Made by a program: the position numbers and the translations under genes. The notes beneath the pieces were generated by a model, which did no database searches, had not been told where the DNA came from, and worked only from the letters and a program-made list of their open reading frames with translations. From CAYMJV01 sp964390545 (GTDB lineage: Bacteria; Desulfobacterota; BSN033; UBA1163), in NCBI GenBank assembly GCA_964390545.1, contig CAYMJV010000038.1:1-30469 (forward strand): DNA of 30,469 bases, in the 5' to 3' direction. Shown piece after piece: positions 23,591 to 30,469 of this stretch; position 1 is the stretch's first letter, and every line of letters begins with the position of its first letter.

Positions 23591-23736
23591 TGCTTATTAA
23601 GAACAACACCAAGGTCGCCGAAGACGCATTTCCCCTCTACTTTAGTTAAGAAAGAATAGTGACAAGGCTCAAAGGTCTAATAAATGAGTCGTCGTGCCTA
23701 GGGGGAAACCCGAATGACAAAGAAAGGAGGAAATTT

Positions 23737-25284
23737 ATGAATCGAAAGAAAGAACGTTGGAAAAGGGATGAGGGGGTATCCCGTCGTGGTTTTTTGAAGA
23801 TGGCCGGGGCAACTGTGGGAGGGTTAGCCACGGGAGGTTTGATAGGGGTGACACCGAACACAAGCTCAGCCCAGGCTCCATCCGGGACAATCAATGTAGT
23901 GACATCTGCTGATGCTGATTCCTACGATCCCCACTCCTGGATTTCTGATGACGGCAGGATGATCGGATACCATATTTTTGAATGCCTTGTCACACGCGAG
24001 CATAAGCCTATGCTTGCCACTTCCTGGGAAAACCCAGACAAATTCACATGGATCTTCCATCTGAAAAAAGGTGTTGAATTTACGAATGGGGAACCCTTCG
24101 ACGCCTCCGTTTTGAAATTCAATCTGGAAAGATATATGGATCCGAAGACGAAAGCCCTTTTCAGAGGACTCATGGAGCCTGTGGAAACGATAGAAACCAT
24201 GGACAAGTCTACGGTTAAGATCAAAACGAAGACCCCCTATTCTGTTCTTCTTTATGTCCTCCGGGACATCCATATGATGTCACCTAAAGCTGTGAATGAA
24301 CTTGGCAAGGATGTGGTTAAGAAACCCATTGGCACGGGACCATTTGTATTTAAGGAATGGATACCGATGGAAAGGACTGTCATTGAAGCCAATCCAGCCT
24401 ATTATGGACCGAAGCCGAGGGTCAAAACGATCATCTGGAGGCCTGTGAGAGAGCCCTCTACCCGTCTCGTTGAACTCAGGACGGGAGGGGCCGACATCAT
24501 CAATAAGGTTCCACCTGAATTGACTGGAGAGATTTCTGGGGAAGGGATGAAAGTCCTGCGTAGACAGTCCATCTGGAGAATGGGCATTATGATCAATTGT
24601 GCGAAGCCTCCTTTTGATAACGTGAAGGCAAGACAGGCCTTCAACTATGCAGCCGACAAAGAGAATCTTGTCAAATACGTTCTTCAGGGGGCTGGTTATG
24701 TTATGTCTGACCCGGTCGGACCCGATATCGAGGGTCACAATCCAAATATCAAGCCCTACCCCTATGATCCTGCGAAAGCAAAAAAGCTCCTGGCTGAGGC
24801 AGGTTATGTGCAGGGGGTGGATATTGAAGTAATCACACCAGCAGGCCGCTATCTCAAGGATAAGGAACTCGTTGAGGCAGTATCTCATCAGGTGAAAGAA
24901 GCAGGCTTCAATATGAAGGTGGTCGCCATGGAATGGGTGATGTTCCTCAAGAATTACAGAAATTTCCATGGATTTTTCATTGGAGAAGAAAGCCCCTATG
25001 CTCAACGTTATTTTTCCAAGAATATGGATTCCAGGGTCAAGTCCTATGCCTGGATGGGATACCATAACGATGAATTTAACAAGCTTCTTGATGAGGCCGG
25101 AGAGACTTTTGACGTCCAAAAGAGGAATGCCATCTATCAGAAACTATCAAGAACTGTCTTTGACGATGGCCTCTACCTCTATATGTACTACGCCCAAGAT
25201 ATCTATGGGGTTCGGGATCGCCTCAAAAACTTCGCCCCGCGGGCAGACGGGTTTATCATCCTGAACGAAGCCTATGTAACCTAA
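23737..25284 (+). CDS. Peptide/nickel-type ABC transporter solute-binding protein (family 5), Tat-exported, module 2
   Basis: This 515-residue family 5 binding protein has a twin-arginine signal: SRRGFLK at about 15-21, a weak hydrophobic stretch GATVGGLATGGLIGV, and an AQA cleavage site at 47. The mature part shares the module 1 protein's landmarks (KPIGTGPFVFKEW, YDPAKAKKLLAEAG, ITPAGRYLKD). AAAGGAGG precedes the chosen ATG; the frame opens earlier at 23659 without a signal. Tat export suggests that it folds, perhaps with ligand or cofactor, before secretion, unlike its Sec-exported counterpart. It heads a five-gene plus-strand unit with two enzymes and two permeases. Confidence 0.92.
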   Translation: MNRKKERWKRDEGVSRRGFLKMAGATVGGLATGGLIGVTPNTSSAQAPSGTINVVTSADADSYDPHSWISDDGRMIGYHIFECLVTREHKPMLATSWENPDKFTWIFHLKKGVEFTNGEPFDASVLKFNLERYMDPKTKALFRGLMEPVETIETMDKSTVKIKTKTPYSVLLYVLRDIHMMSPKAVNELGKDVVKKPIGTGPFVFKEWIPMERTVIEANPAYYGPKPRVKTIIWRPVREPSTRLVELRTGGADIINKVPPELTGEISGEGMKVLRRQSIWRMGIMINCAKPPFDNVKARQAFNYAADKENLVKYVLQGAGYVMSDPVGPDIEGHNPNIKPYPYDPAKAKKLLAEAGYVQGVDIEVITPAGRYLKDKELVEAVSHQVKEAGFNMKVVAMEWVMFLKNYRNFHGFFIGEESPYAQRYFSKNMDSRVKSYAWMGYHNDEFNKLLDEAGETFDVQKRNAIYQKLSRTVFDDGLYLYMYYAQDIYGVRDRLKNFAPRADGFIILNEAYVT

Positions 25285-25291
25285 CTAGAAT

Positions 25292-25329
25292 AAAGGGGGT
25301 CGACCTCAAGTCTTGGGTTGATCCCCTTT
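25292..25329 (+). terminator. Stem-loop after the module 2 binding-protein gene
   Basis: AAAGGGGGTCGACC (25292-25305) pairs with GGTTGATCCCCTTT (25316-25329), allowing G-T pairs, around a 10-base loop. The following sequence is AT-rich but lacks a solid T-run. It occupies the same position as the hairpin after the module 1 binding-protein gene and could reduce transcription into the downstream enzymes and permeases. Confidence 0.55.
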
Positions 25330-25385
25330 CAAATTTCATCTTCTCAATTATTCCATTGTGTAAAATAGTGAAAGAGAGCATCCAC

Positions 25386-26132
25386 TTGGATGACCGATCA
25401 TTCACAAATAAAGATCCAGTGCGGTTAGGGGTTTTGGTCCCGTCGGTCAATACGGTGGTGGAGCCGGATATGTATCGAATGGCTCCACGAGAAATCACGA
25501 TCCATTTCTCGAGACTTCCGGTCCCTTCGGACGAAACCACGGTCGAAAACCTTAAACGTTTGGAAGACCATTTAGAAGAATCACTCGAATCCCTTGCACA
25601 AGCCAAAATCAGGGCGGTGGCTTTTGCTTGTACCTCTGGAAGCTTTATTGAAGGTCCTTCATGGGATAGGCATTTAGTTGAACGGATGGAAAAGATTGTT
25701 TCGCCTGCCACGACCACTTCGGAGTCCATTATCTCAGCCCTGAGAAGTCTCAACCTGACGAACTTAGCCCTTGTGACCCCTTATCCAGATCCCATCAATG
25801 AGTTAATGAAAGCCTACCTCTCCTCCCAAAGATGTCATGTAGTAAATCTCAAATCCCTTCGTCTGTCCAGTTCACAAGAGATCAGGAGGGTTAATCCTAA
25901 AACTATTTATGAATTGGGTGTATCAGCAAATACAGATAAGGCAGAAGGGCTATTGATCTCTTGTACAGATTTTCAGGCCATTCCCATTATTGAGGCCCTT
26001 GAGGAGAAAATGAAGAAACCCGTAATCTCATCGAATCAAGCAACTTTATGGAAGTTGATGTCGCTCAGCGGCGTTCATATCCCCATCAAAGGATACGGAC
26101 GTCTGTTAAGGGAGATCGGAGGAAAGCAGTAG
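25386..26132 (+). CDS. Maleate isomerase / Asp-Glu racemase superfamily enzyme
   Basis: This protein of about 248 residues has the two-cysteine active site of the aspartate/glutamate racemase superfamily: C82 in FACTSGS and C193 in ISCTDFQ. The N-terminal LGVLVPSVNTVVEPD matches the maleate cis-trans isomerase/arylmalonate decarboxylase branch. Cofactor-free isomerisation or racemisation at a carbon next to a carboxylate is expected. The start is uncertain: TTG 25386 follows GAGAG at good spacing, while TTG 25356 and GTG 25368 extend the frame with no Shine-Dalgarno. It lies between the module 2 binding protein and the permeases, next to an ATC-hydrolase-family gene. That makes racemisation of a cyclic amino-acid precursor an attractive but unproven role. 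Confidence 0.82.
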   Translation: MDDRSFTNKDPVRLGVLVPSVNTVVEPDMYRMAPREITIHFSRLPVPSDETTVENLKRLEDHLEESLESLAQAKIRAVAFACTSGSFIEGPSWDRHLVERMEKIVSPATTTSESIISALRSLNLTNLALVTPYPDPINELMKAYLSSQRCHVVNLKSLRLSSSQEIRRVNPKTIYELGVSANTDKAEGLLISCTDFQAIPIIEALEEKMKKPVISSNQATLWKLMSLSGVHIPIKGYGRLLREIGGKQ

Positions 26133-26184
26133 GCAGAAAGCAATGAGCAGGTAGGACATAGAACGAATCGTCAGGAGTAAAGAG

Positions 26185-26646
26185 ATGGAGGATGAACTTT
26201 TCAAACAGATGGAAAAAGAGTTGGAGCTGCCCATCGCCATAGCCAAGGAAATGATCAACAGTCTGGGAAAACAAAAGGCTCTTGAGATTATTTTGCGGGC
26301 TTATATTCGTTATCAATCCGCCCGGTTGATCAAAGGGATGGAGCATATCCCTCCTGAAAAAAGAGACCTGATCATCTATGGACAGAAAGTGAGAGAAGTC
26401 GTCGATTCTTACAAAGGTAACATCGAAATCTTAGAGGCCTCTGACAAAACCATCCGTTTGAAGGTGAAACGATGCATCCCCTTTGAAATATTTAAAAAAC
26501 ATGGCATTCCAGAAATGGGACTCATGTTTTGTGAATGTGATTTTGAGGCAACGAAGGCTGTCAATCCTAAGATGAAATTAATACGTACCAAGATGCTCTC
26601 TAAAGGGGACGATGAATGTAATCATATCTGGGTTATGGAGGAATAA
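26185..26646 (+). CDS. L-2-amino-thiazoline-4-carboxylic acid hydrolase family protein
   Basis: This 153-residue protein resembles the L-2-amino-thiazoline-4-carboxylate (ATC) hydrolase family. The diagnostic C-terminal half runs from C97 (CIPFEIFKKHG) through FCECDFEATKAVNP (C116, C118, D119) to R134 and GDDECNHIW (C145, H147). The N-terminal half is helical. The known founding enzyme opens the thiazoline ring to N-carbamoyl-L-cysteine; most family members are untested. AGGAG precedes the ATG. Its stop lies 6 bp before the DppB-type gene, and the GGAGG for that gene is within its last codons, so the enzyme and the transporter are translationally linked. Confidence 0.75.
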   Translation: MEDELFKQMEKELELPIAIAKEMINSLGKQKALEIILRAYIRYQSARLIKGMEHIPPEKRDLIIYGQKVREVVDSYKGNIEILEASDKTIRLKVKRCIPFEIFKKHGIPEMGLMFCECDFEATKAVNPKMKLIRTKMLSKGDDECNHIWVMEE

Positions 26647-26652
26647 TCTCTC

Positions 26653-27570
26653 GTGCGCCGATTGCTCCTGGAACGTCTATGGCAGGCGGTACTCGTTCTG
26701 ATTGTGGTTAGCATTCTATCTTTTTTCCTCGTCTACCTCTCTGGGGATCCGGTTAGGGCTTTAGTCCCAATGGATGCAAGCCCTGAAGACATGGAAAACA
26801 TTAAGGTCCAGTTCGGCCTGGATCGACCCATTTACATCCAGTATATCACTTTTGTGAAACAAGCATTCAAAGGGGATCTGGGTGATTCCTTTCGATATCG
26901 TCAGGAGTCACTGAAACTTGTGCTCCAACGGCTTCCGACAACGCTTCAGCTCGTAGCTTTCGCGGTCCTCATCGCCGTGTGCGTATCCATTCCTCTCGGA
27001 ATCTTCACAGCGGTCCGGAAGAACTCTATCTATGACCACATCGGCGTCGTCGCATCGCTCTCATGCATTTCACTTCCCGGATTCTGGGCTGGCATTCTAT
27101 TGATTCTTTTTTTCGCTGGCTACCTTCAATGGTTCCCGCCCTCTGGGAGGGGGGGCCTGAGCCACCTTGTTCTTCCTGCAGTGGCAAATAGCCTTCATTT
27201 GATTGGCCTTTTCACGCGCCTCACCCGTGCCAGCATGGTGGATGAGCTCGAAAAAAGTTATGTCGTGGCCCTGAGGGCAAAGGGGGTTCCGCGCTGGATT
27301 CTCCAGTACAAACATGCCCTCAAGAATTCTTTAATCCCCATCGTGACGGTGGTGGGCCTTCAATTCGGGGCCTTGCTGGGAGGGTCTGTGATCATCGAGA
27401 CGGTCTTTGCCTGGCCTGGAATTGGGTGGCTCCTCTATAGCGCCATCACCATGAGAGACCTCCCCCTCATCAGGGCAACCGTTCTGGTCATCTCTCTGCT
27501 TTTTGTGATGATCAATTTTATTGTAGACGTTCTCTATGCCGTTATCGATCCGAAGATCAGATACACTTAG
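26653..27570 (+). CDS. Peptide-type ABC transporter permease (DppB family), module 2
   Basis: This 305-residue inner-membrane protein has six predicted membrane segments. It starts at a GTG (VRRLLLERLWQ), with GGAGG about 10 nt upstream inside the preceding gene. The EAA loop is in LRAKGVPRWILQYKHALKNS at about 204-223, and it ends AVIDPKIRYT like other DppB proteins. It should pair with the downstream DppC-type permease and the inverted ATPases at the right edge. Confidence 0.92.
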   Translation: MRRLLLERLWQAVLVLIVVSILSFFLVYLSGDPVRALVPMDASPEDMENIKVQFGLDRPIYIQYITFVKQAFKGDLGDSFRYRQESLKLVLQRLPTTLQLVAFAVLIAVCVSIPLGIFTAVRKNSIYDHIGVVASLSCISLPGFWAGILLILFFAGYLQWFPPSGRGGLSHLVLPAVANSLHLIGLFTRLTRASMVDELEKSYVVALRAKGVPRWILQYKHALKNSLIPIVTVVGLQFGALLGGSVIIETVFAWPGIGWLLYSAITMRDLPLIRATVLVISLLFVMINFIVDVLYAVIDPKIRYT

Positions 27571-27582
27571 TGAGGAGAAAAG

Positions 27583-28404
27583 ATGAAGATAAGGCTTGCA
27601 AAAGAGAATACCATGTTCAACTTCGGAATCTTCTTCACAGGGGTGGTCGTTCTGATGGCCCTCTTTGCAGGAATTCTTTCTCCTCATGATTATGCAAAGC
27701 AGGATCTGAAGCTTGCCCTGAAACCTCCTTGTTGGGCCAAAGGCGGGAGCTGGACATATCCGTTGGGCACGGATCACCTGGGGAGGGATCTCTTGAGCCG
27801 TATCCTGCATGGGGCAAGAGTTTCCCTGCTTGTTGGCGTTGGCTCTGTTTTAATCGGTTCAACGATCGGAACCTTCCTCGGCCTCATTTCTGGCTTTTAT
27901 GGGGGCTGGATCGATTCGCTCATCATGCGCATTGCTGACATCCAACTTTCCTTTCCAGCCATCTTTCTCGCGATTGCATTGATGGCTTTTATCCCCCCAA
28001 GTATCTGGAGCATTATCCTAGTGTTAGGCGTAGTTACATGGATCCAATTTGGGCGGGTGTCTCGTGGCTCCACCCTTTCTGTCAAGGAAAAGGATTTTGT
28101 CGAAGCGGCTCGTTCTGTGGGAACGTCCAATGCTAAGATCATCCTGCGCCATATCTTTCCGAATATCCTTTCTCCTCTCATTGTCATCGCTACGGTATCC
28201 ATGTCCTGGATGATCCTGGCAGAAGCCGGACTCAGTTTTCTGGGGTTAGGTGTCCAACCTCCAACGCCTGCATGGGGAAGCATGCTCAGTGAGGGGCGCA
28301 CTTATTTTGGAATCGCCTGGTGGTATGCTACATTCCCAGGACTTGCGATCTTCATCACAGTCCTAGGGCTGAATATGTTGGGCGATGGTTTAAGAAAGCT
28401 CTAA
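27583..28404 (+). CDS. Peptide-type ABC transporter permease (DppC family), module 2, short C-terminus
   Basis: This 273-residue inner-membrane protein has the LGTDHLGRDLLSRILHG motif (64-80) and the EAA loop in AARSVGTSNAKIILRHIFPN at about 178-197. GAGGAG precedes the ATG. It ends GLNMLGDGLRKL, lacking the roughly 8-10 residues with the DPR motif seen in the module 1 homologue. Its stop codon (28402-28404) overlaps the stop codon of the convergent ATPase gene (28401-28403). That suggests the tail was lost when the ATPase pair was joined here in inverted orientation. It is probably still functional, because the tail is outside the membrane core. Confidence 0.9.
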   Translation: MKIRLAKENTMFNFGIFFTGVVVLMALFAGILSPHDYAKQDLKLALKPPCWAKGGSWTYPLGTDHLGRDLLSRILHGARVSLLVGVGSVLIGSTIGTFLGLISGFYGGWIDSLIMRIADIQLSFPAIFLAIALMAFIPPSIWSIILVLGVVTWIQFGRVSRGSTLSVKEKDFVEAARSVGTSNAKIILRHIFPNILSPLIVIATVSMSWMILAEAGLSFLGLGVQPPTPAWGSMLSEGRTYFGIAWWYATFPGLAIFITVLGLNMLGDGLRKL

Positions 28405-29375
28405 TCTTGGATTTGATGACAAGAGACCCAGTGGCTCGGTCTAATTTCTCTAAACTCAGGGAACTCCTGTTGACAGACAGGATTTTGATCTTTTTGAAAA
28501 AGGGGACATCGTGGATGAAACCGACATCCGGAAGGCGGATGAATCGGACTTGGAACATCGCCTTCCAGGATGATGCGACGCTTTTTTATCTCCGAGTTTG
28601 CGGTGGGAATAGAAGACAGAAGCGCCTGTGAATAAGGATGCAGAGGGGTTTCATAGAGCTCTTCTCCGAAGGCCAGTTCAACGAATCTTCCCAGGTACAT
28701 GACAGCAATCCGATCGCTCATATGCCTCACCACACCCAGGTCGTGCGAAATGAAGATATAAGACAGTCGGAATTCCTCCTGTAGATCCTTCATAAGATTC
28801 AAAACCTGAGCCTGAATTGAGACATCGAGTGCTGAAACCGGTTCATCCCCGATGATCAGTTTGGGGCGGAGGGCCAGGGCCCTTGCAATCCCAATCCTTT
28901 GCCTCTGTCCGCCACTGAACTCCTGAGGGTAACGGGACATATCTTCAGGTTTGAGCCCAACTCGGGTGAGAAGTTGGACGACCATCTCTTCCCGAGTTTT
29001 CCCCTTTTCGACATTATAATTGTCCAGAGGTTCACTCACAATTTTCGCAACCGTCTGTTTGGGATTGAGAGAACCAAAGGGATCTTGAAAGATAATCTGC
29101 ATTTTCTTTCGGTAATCCTTTAATTCGTTCTTGGTCAGTTTGCAGATATCCACCCCTTCCAGATAGACCTGACCTGATGTTGGCTCGATGAGACGCAGGA
29201 TGGCTCTGCCTGCGGTGGATTTCCCGCAACCACTCTCTCCCACGAGGCCAAGGGTTCTGCTCTCTTCAATGGAGAAACTGACCCCATCCAAGGCGTAGAC
29301 CAATTCCTTTGTCTTAGCGAAAAGCTTAGACCTGACAGGGTAATATTTCTTGAGATCCTTCACTTCTAACAGCAT
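28401..29375 (-). CDS. Peptide-type ABC transporter ATPase (DppF/OppF family), module 2
   Basis: This 324-residue ATPase has Walker A GESGCGKST at about 46-54, Q97, signature FSGGQ (153-157), Walker B IIGDEP and H211. The C-terminal extension has CRFHPRCPLF, but the later cysteine follows after a longer gap than in the module 1 protein. GAGG lies 8 nt before the ATG. It starts 15 bp after the DppD-type stop and converges on the permease gene with a 4-bp overlap. Confidence 0.93.
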   Translation of the reverse strand: MLLEVKDLKKYYPVRSKLFAKTKELVYALDGVSFSIEESRTLGLVGESGCGKSTAGRAILRLIEPTSGQVYLEGVDICKLTKNELKDYRKKMQIIFQDPFGSLNPKQTVAKIVSEPLDNYNVEKGKTREEMVVQLLTRVGLKPEDMSRYPQEFSGGQRQRIGIARALALRPKLIIGDEPVSALDVSIQAQVLNLMKDLQEEFRLSYIFISHDLGVVRHMSDRIAVMYLGRFVELAFGEELYETPLHPYSQALLSSIPTANSEIKKRRIILEGDVPSPIHPPSGCRFHPRCPLFQKDQNPVCQQEFPEFREIRPSHWVSCHQIQD

Positions 29376-29390
29376 AGGAACTACCTCTTT

Positions 29391-30368
29391 TTATTTCAGA
29401 TACTGCCAACACCGGACAGAGGATTGGCCGGAGATCTGCTTCTTTTCGGGAGATTCTTCCCGGCATATCTTCATGACGTCAGGACACCTTGGATAAAAAA
29501 GGCAGCCTTTTGGCAGTTGATTCAAGCTGGGAACGACGCCCGGGATCTCCTGAAGTCTGCTGAGCTTCTTTCCCTTCGCATCTGCCCGTGGTATGGACTG
29601 TAAAAGGCCTCGTGTGTAAGGATGGAGCGGGTTATCAAAGATTTCATCGACCACGGCCTCCTCGACGATCTCCCCAGCATACATAACGATGACCCGCTGC
29701 GCCGTCTCTGAAATGATTCCTAAATCATGGGTGATCAGAATAATCGCCGTATCCAGTTCCTCTTTGAGCTTGAGCATCAAATCAAGGATCTGCGCCTGGA
29801 TGGTGACGTCAAGGGCTGTGGTGGGCTCATCCGCAATGAGGATCTGCGGTCGACAGGCTAATGCCATGGCAATCATGACCCGTTGCTGCATTCCGCCGCT
29901 CATCTGATAAGGATATTCAGAGACCCTCTTCTCGGGGGAGGGAATCCTGACGATCTTCAGGGCCTCGATGGAACGTTCCAGGGCTTCTTTTCTGGACATT
30001 CCCTGGTGAAACCGAAAGACTTCTGCAATCTGATCTCCGGTGGTGAACACAGGATCCAGAGAATTGGTCGGATCCTGAAAGATCATGGAAATCTTATCAC
30101 CCCTTATTTTTTCCATCTCCCTCTCTGAGAGCTTCAGAAGATCATTCCCTTCGAAGAGGATCTCCCCTTCCACGATTTTTCCGGGAGGATCGGGGATTAA
30201 CCGGAGAATGGAAAGAGCGGTTACACTTTTTCCACACCCTGATTCCCCTACGATGCCAAGAGTTTCTTTCCGATCAAGATTCCAGCTGATTCCATTCACT
30301 GCTTTCCCAACCCCTTCTGGCGTATAGAAGAAAGTTTTCAAATTCTTGACCTGTAAGATTGGAACCAT
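29391..30368 (-). CDS. Peptide-type ABC transporter ATPase (DppD/OppD family), module 2
   Basis: This 325-residue ATPase has Walker A GESGCGKS at about 41-48, signature MSGGM, Walker B LIADEP and the switch histidine in THDLG. The cysteine-bearing C-terminal extension is CLFYPRCPDVMKIC. I start at ATG 30368, which has GGAGAG upstream and gives the family N-terminus MVPILQVKNLKTFF; the open frame runs on to 30464 without conserved residues. The last 101 bases of the window (30369-30469) show no feature. It is closely related to the DppD-type gene at 22443-23423. Confidence 0.92.
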   Translation of the reverse strand: MVPILQVKNLKTFFYTPEGVGKAVNGISWNLDRKETLGIVGESGCGKSVTALSILRLIPDPPGKIVEGEILFEGNDLLKLSEREMEKIRGDKISMIFQDPTNSLDPVFTTGDQIAEVFRFHQGMSRKEALERSIEALKIVRIPSPEKRVSEYPYQMSGGMQQRVMIAMALACRPQILIADEPTTALDVTIQAQILDLMLKLKEELDTAIILITHDLGIISETAQRVIVMYAGEIVEEAVVDEIFDNPLHPYTRGLLQSIPRADAKGKKLSRLQEIPGVVPSLNQLPKGCLFYPRCPDVMKICREESPEKKQISGQSSVRCWQYLK

Positions 30369-30469
30369 CACACTCTCCGTGGTGTTTATCCGATTATTCC
30401 TCGCCCCAGAATTTCTTTGCCGAAATGGGTCGATCATATCCCAGGAGGCTGTCCATCCAATCAAAAAAA

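Noticed and set aside
24280..25119. 279-codon minus-strand open frame
   Set aside because: It is antisense to the module 2 solute-binding protein gene, which is fully supported.
1..30469. Runs of seven A at both ends of the window as a terminal repeat
   Set aside because: Only a homopolymer is shared; the neighbouring sequence differs, so this is more likely coincidence or a contig break.

Overview
The window is a 30.5 kb piece of a bacterial genome assembly. It carries one 100-N scaffold gap at 9286-9385 and has roughly balanced base composition. No rRNA, tRNA, CRISPR array, phage gene or transposase was seen. The gene content is molybdenum hydroxylase, DMSO-reductase-family enzyme, flavin/Fe-S oxidoreductase, TRAP transporter and two peptide-type ABC transporters. 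This suits an anaerobic or facultative Gram-negative lineage such as Desulfobacterota or a relative. That placement is inferred from gene content only, because no taxonomic marker is present. Several families of palindromic intergenic repeats are scattered through the spacers.

Left half (194-14055), all on the minus strand. In transcription order it reads: TRAP transporter dctP-dctQ-dctM, a FAD subunit of a xanthine-dehydrogenase/CO-dehydrogenase-type hydroxylase, its [2Fe-2S] plus molybdenum subunit (one fused gene that the assembly gap breaks artificially), a fused old-yellow-enzyme/GltD-like flavo-iron-sulfur reductase, a DMSO-reductase-family molybdoenzyme, a class I aminotransferase and a RidA-type imine deaminase. 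This looks like uptake of an organic acid followed by hydroxylation, reduction and transamination. A conserved box of about 19 bp lies before both redox genes, and an exact inverted copy of it closes a 369-bp inverted-repeat element between them.

Right half (14460-30368) starts with an unrecognised small gene set among CCCCGTTAGAA repeats. A D-cysteine desulfhydrase-like PLP enzyme follows. Then come two parallel modules. Module 1 has a Sec-exported solute-binding protein, two permeases and two tandem creatininase-family amidohydrolases on the plus strand, with its ATPase pair on the minus strand. Module 2 has a Tat-exported solute-binding protein, a maleate isomerase/Asp-Glu racemase-family enzyme, an L-2-amino-thiazoline-4-carboxylate (ATC) hydrolase-family protein and two permeases on the plus strand, again with its ATPase pair inverted at the end.

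Together the window reads as a catabolic island for small N- and possibly S-containing organic acids or heterocycles: three uptake systems combined with ring hydroxylation, ring opening, racemisation, desulfhydration and deamination. The exact substrates cannot be told from sequence. The most interesting hypothesis is the link of an ATC-hydrolase-like protein, a racemase-family protein and a cysteine desulfhydrase-like enzyme to dedicated transporters.
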